Assembly (NCBI RefSeq): GCF_014323725.1
Contig: NZ_JABVED010000007.1
Span: forward strand, 1 to 64,000
Reading direction: 5' to 3'
DNA: 64,000 nt
Source: Actinokineospora xionganensis
GTDB lineage: Bacteria > Actinomycetota > Actinomycetes > Mycobacteriales > Pseudonocardiaceae
Position 1 is the first letter of the stretch. Each line of letters begins with the position of its first letter. Both the position numbers and the translations under genes were made by a program. Positions 61,146 to 64,000 of the stretch are shown here, piece by piece. The notes beneath the pieces are model-generated. The model did not search any database. It was not told the DNA's origin and saw only the letters and a list, made by a program, of their open reading frames with translations.

Positions 61146-62000
61146 ATGGTGCGCGACAAGCGGATGACGGCCGACGAGGTGGTGGCCTGCCTGTCCGACG
61201 GGATGACGGTCGGAATCGGCGGCTGGGGCTCGCGGCGCAAGCCGATGGCGCTGGTGCGGGCCATCCTGCGGTCGAAGTTGAAGGACCTGACGGTCGTGTC
61301 CTACGGCGGGCCCGATGTCGGCCTGCTCTGCGCTTCCGGGCAGGTGCGCAAGGTCGTGTTCGGGTTCGTCTCGCTCGACACGATCGCCTACGACCCGTGG
61401 TTCAGGCACGCCAGGGAGAACGCGCGGGTCGAGGTGCGCGAACTGGACGAGGGGATGCTCCAGTGTGGACTTCGGGCCGCCGCGCACCGGTTGCCGTTTC
61501 TGCCGATCCGCGCGGGCCTCGGCTCGGACGTCCTGCGGCTCGATCCGACGCTGCGCACGGTCCGGTCGCCCTATGACGATGGCGAGGAACTGGTCGCGAT
61601 GCCCGCGCTGCGGCTCGACGCGGCACTGGTGCACCTCAACCGCGCCGATCGCCACGGGAATGCGCAGTACCTCGGCCCCGACCCGTATTTCGACGATCTG
61701 TTCTGCCTGGCCGCGGAACGCCGCTACGTCTCGTGCGAGCAGATCGTGGAGACCGCGGAACTGTCGGCCACGGCCCCAGTGCAGACGTTGCTGCTGAACC
61801 GAATGATGGTCGACGGCGTCGTGGAAACCCCACGCGGCGCGCATTTCACCAGCTGCGCGCCCGACTACGGCCGGGACGAGGCCTTCCAGCGCACGTACGC
61901 CCGAGCGGCGGCCGATCCGGCGCTGTGGGCCGAGTTCACCGACCGCTACCTGTCCGGCGATGAGGCCACCTACCAGGCCGAGGTTGGGGTGCCCGCATGA
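61146..62000 (+). CDS. ipdA: COCHEA-CoA hydrolase subunit alpha, IpdA
   Basis: A 284-residue CoA-transferase-fold subunit: RMTADEVVACLSDGMTVGIGGWGSRRKPMALVRAI, VVSYGGPDVGLLCASGQVRKVVFGFVSLD and LNRADRHGNAQYLGPDPYFDDLF. IpdAB opens the last steroid ring by hydrolysis rather than CoA transfer. It starts 8 bp after echA20 with GAGGGGA upstream. Confidence 0.93.
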   Translation: MVRDKRMTADEVVACLSDGMTVGIGGWGSRRKPMALVRAILRSKLKDLTVVSYGGPDVGLLCASGQVRKVVFGFVSLDTIAYDPWFRHARENARVEVRELDEGMLQCGLRAAAHRLPFLPIRAGLGSDVLRLDPTLRTVRSPYDDGEELVAMPALRLDAALVHLNRADRHGNAQYLGPDPYFDDLFCLAAERRYVSCEQIVETAELSATAPVQTLLLNRMMVDGVVETPRGAHFTSCAPDYGRDEAFQRTYARAAADPALWAEFTDRYLSGDEATYQAEVGVPA

Positions 62001-62746
62001 GAGCCGACAGCTGCGCCGTCGCCTGCGCCGACCTGTTCCGCGGGGACGGCGAGATCCTGGCCAGCCCCATGGGCACCATGCCCACCCTGGGCGCTCGCCT
62101 TGCCCGGTTGACCTTCGCCCCCGACCTGCTCATCTCCGACGGTGAGGCGATGCTGTTCGCCGACACACCGGCGCTGGGCACGGCAGGCCAGGTCGAGGGC
62201 TGGCTGCCGTACCGGGCGGTGTTCGACGTGCTGGCCTGGGGCCGCAGACACGTCGTCATGGGCGCCAACCAGCTCGACCGGTTCGGCAACCAGAACATCT
62301 CCTGCGTCGGCGACCACGCCCAACCCCAGCGCCAACTACTCGGAGTCCGCGGCGCTCCCGGCAACACGGTCAACCACCGAACGAGCTACTGGGTACCGAA
62401 ACACAGCCCCCGCGTGTTCGTCGACCACGTCGACATGGTCTCCGGAGTCGGATACGACAAGGCAACCGGACCTTTCCACGACATCCACCGGGTCGTGACC
62501 GACCTGGCCGTCCTCGACTTCAACACCCCAACTCACACCATGCGACTCGTGTCGGTGCATCCGGGCGTGACGGTCGCCGAGGTGCAAGCGGCGACGGGGT
62601 TCGCTTTGTCCATTGAGGACGTGGTGGAAACCCGGCGGCCGACACCCGAGGAACTGACCCTGCTGCGCACCCTGGACCCCGACAACTTGCGCGAACGCGA
62701 AGCCCCCACTCGCGAGCCCGCGGTTCAGCAGGCGACACTGCGATGA
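61997..62746 (+). CDS. ipdB: COCHEA-CoA hydrolase subunit beta, IpdB
   Basis: A 249-residue partner of IpdA. The catalytic-type Glu lies in LLISDGEAMLF; NQLDRFGNQNISCVGDHAQPQRQLLGVRG and TSYWVPKHSPRVFVDHVDMVSGVG are conserved IpdB text. The ATG overlaps the ipdA stop as ATGA, so the two chains are made together. After its stop about 170 bp, including the third copy of the dispersed element, separate it from ipdC. Confidence 0.93.
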   Translation: MRADSCAVACADLFRGDGEILASPMGTMPTLGARLARLTFAPDLLISDGEAMLFADTPALGTAGQVEGWLPYRAVFDVLAWGRRHVVMGANQLDRFGNQNISCVGDHAQPQRQLLGVRGAPGNTVNHRTSYWVPKHSPRVFVDHVDMVSGVGYDKATGPFHDIHRVVTDLAVLDFNTPTHTMRLVSVHPGVTVAEVQAATGFALSIEDVVETRRPTPEELTLLRTLDPDNLREREAPTREPAVQQATLR

Positions 62747-62813
62747 ACTCGACGGCGCCGAGGCCAACCCAACAACCGAAGAGTTCTTGTTTTGCGACCG
62801 AAACCCGAAAATC

Positions 62814-62925
62814 GCAGCCCCCACCCGTCCCGGGGGGGACGTCCCTTGTCCAGCGCATCGGGGGTAGGGGTGCGGTGGGGGGTTGTGGATCTTCCTGTGG
62901 ATAGCCGGAGGTAGGTGTGGATAAG
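62814..62925 (-). repeat. Dispersed 110-bp element, copy 3 (between ipdB and ipdC)
   Basis: Reverse orientation: CTTATCCACA, CTATCCACAG, GATCCACAAC, a C-rich stretch, CCCGATGCGCTGGACAAGG and the hairpin region GACGTCCCCCCC...GGGTGGGGGC. TAGACT is lost (ATGCGCT), so this copy is the most diverged. Its box end overlaps the GTG start of ipdC. Confidence 0.8.
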
Positions 62926-63981
62926 TCGATGGAGACGGCGTTCACGCGGTTGGTTGGGGTTCGGTATCCGGTGGTGCAGACCGGGATGGGGTGGGTGGCC
63001 GGGCCTCGGCTGGTCGGTGCGGTGGCGCGGGCAGGCGGCTTGGGGATTCTCGCGTCGGCGACGATGACGTTCGACGAGCTGGCCAAGGCGATCGCGGAAA
63101 CCAAAGCGCGCACGGACGAGCCGTTCGGGGTCAATCTGCGGGCCGACGCGGTGGACGCCCCAGCGCGGGTGGAGCTGTTGATCCGTGAACGGGTCAAGGT
63201 CGCGTCGTTCGCGTTGGCGCCCACGAGAGAGCTCATCGCGAAGCTCAAGGACCACGAGGTCGTCGTCATCCCCTCCGTCGGGGCCGCACGGCACGCTGAG
63301 AAGGTGGCGGCCTGGGGCGCGGACGCGGTCATCGTGCAGGGCGGCGAAGGTGGCGGGCACACCGGGTCGGTGGCCACCACCCTGCTACTTCCGTCCGTTG
63401 TGGACAGTGTGGACATTCCGGTGGTCGCCGCCGGTGGGTTCTTCGACGGCCGTGGACTCGTGGCCGCCCTGTCCTACGGCGCGGCCGGGATCGCCATGGG
63501 GACGAGGTTTCTCCTCACCCAGGAGAGCACCGTGCCCGACGAGGTGAAGCGCGCCTATCTCGAGCGGGGGCTCGACGGCACGGTCGTCAGCACCCGCGTC
63601 GACGGCATGCCTCATCGGGTGCTGCGCACCGAACTGGTGGACAGGCTTGAGAAGTCCGGCCGAATCCGGGGCCTGGCCGCCGCCGCCCGCAACGCCATCC
63701 GGTTCCGCGCGCTGACGAAGCTGAGCTGGTCGGCGATGGCCCGCGAAGGCCTGGCCATGCGCCACGGCAGGGAACTGAGCTGGTCGCAGGTGATCATGGC
63801 CGCGAACACGCCGATGCTGCTCCGCGCGGGTCTGGTCGAGGGCAACACCGACGCGGGGGTGCTGGCGGGCGGGCAGGTCGTCGGCCTGCTCGACGATCTC
63901 CCGACCTGCGCGGACCTGATCGACACGATCATGACCCGGGCCCACGAGACCCTCGAGCGGCTGGCGAAACTCAACGCCTAG
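62917..63981 (+). CDS. ipdC: IpdC, flavin-dependent steroid-CoA reductase
   Basis: A 354-residue nitronate monooxygenase-fold FMN protein: FTRLVGVRYPVVQTGMGWVAGPRLVGAVARAGGLG, then VIVQGGEGGGHTGSVATTLLLPSVVDSVDIPVVAAGGFFDGRGLVAALSYGAAGIAMGTRF. IpdC reduces a C/D-ring CoA intermediate before IpdAB (and EchA20) act. The GTG at 62917 has GGAGG five bases before it, all within the repeat element; an ATG at 62929 would be a start without a good ribosome site. It lies downstream of ipdB on the same strand. Confidence 0.9.
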   Translation: MDKSMETAFTRLVGVRYPVVQTGMGWVAGPRLVGAVARAGGLGILASATMTFDELAKAIAETKARTDEPFGVNLRADAVDAPARVELLIRERVKVASFALAPTRELIAKLKDHEVVVIPSVGAARHAEKVAAWGADAVIVQGGEGGGHTGSVATTLLLPSVVDSVDIPVVAAGGFFDGRGLVAALSYGAAGIAMGTRFLLTQESTVPDEVKRAYLERGLDGTVVSTRVDGMPHRVLRTELVDRLEKSGRIRGLAAAARNAIRFRALTKLSWSAMAREGLAMRHGRELSWSQVIMAANTPMLLRAGLVEGNTDAGVLAGGQVVGLLDDLPTCADLIDTIMTRAHETLERLAKLNA

Positions 63982-64000
63982 GCAGCCCGTCAGACGAGTT

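Overview
The window comes from a high-GC actinomycete. Evidence is the strong G/C bias at third codon positions, the frequent GTG starts, chains of genes overlapping by 4 bp (ATGA/GTGA), a Pkn-type kinase, an Mce/YrbE importer and a KstR-type cholesterol regulon. Gene content and order resemble the mycobacterial/rhodococcal cholesterol locus, but the unrelated genes between the blocks (a PIN-tipped RHS protein, a cyclophane-type radical SAM remnant, regulators with TPR-like tails) suggest a non-mycobacterial genus, possibly in the Pseudonocardiaceae (inference).

Region by region. 1-11.6 kb holds ordinary chromosomal genes: an edge-truncated Gly-rich repeat protein, a Ser/Thr kinase, small enzymes, an Lrp regulator with a PLP trans-sulfuration enzyme, a TetR regulator, a HIT hydrolase, a divergent glutaminase-like protein and a LysR regulator. 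11.7-14.1 kb is a decayed block. It contains a dispersed 110-bp element, a pentapeptide-repeat pseudogene with clustered indels, a Trp-Asp-Asn-rich peptide tail, a radical SAM/SPASM maturase lacking its 5' half and, abutting it, a regulator lacking its 5' half. 14.1-28.5 kb is the mce4-like cholesterol import locus: on the minus strand fdxD, an SDR/aldehyde dehydrogenase fusion, a hydroxysteroid-type SDR, yrbE4AB and mce4A-F; divergently fadE26-fadE27. 28.5-33.4 kb has a possible glycolipid group (LPG-synthase-like membrane protein, PIG-L deacetylase, GT4 glycosyltransferase) and small genes. 33.5-42.3 kb is a secreted RHS protein of about 2700 residues with a C-terminal PIN domain and two small genes behind it that could be immunity genes. 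42.4-46.0 kb is the fadD19/echA19 block. 46.0-50.1 kb has an XRE regulator, two tiny coupled membrane peptides behind a ribosome-site-hiding hairpin, a truncated methyltransferase and a secreted trypsin-like protease. 50.1-64.0 kb returns to cholesterol degradation: an acyl-CoA ligase, an LLM oxidoreductase, DUF35-ltp4-ltp3, cyp125, fadA5, two SDRs, echA20, ipdA, ipdB and ipdC.

How the genes work together (by homology). Mce4/YrbE4 imports sterol. CYP125 oxidises the side-chain terminus, FadD19 and related ligases make the CoA thioester, and FadE26-FadE27, EchA19, SDRs, FadA5 and the Ltp/DUF35 proteins shorten the chain. EchA20, IpdA, IpdB and IpdC act late on the C/D rings. Palindromes matching the KstR consensus TNNAACNNGTTNNA sit in front of fdxD/fadE26, fadD19/echA19, the acyl-CoA ligase, the LLM/DUF35 pair and cyp125/fadA5. 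A KstR2-like palindrome sits between the SDR pair and echA20, so two regulons probably meet here.

The most unusual items are a three-copy 110-bp element with DnaA-box-like words, a promoter-like TAGACT and a C/G hairpin (one copy lies in frame inside the DUF35 gene, one abuts the ipdC start), the cyclophane RiPP remnant, the SDR-ALDH fusion, the RHS-PIN toxin and the hairpin-controlled micro-peptides. All homology statements are from memory; no searches were run.
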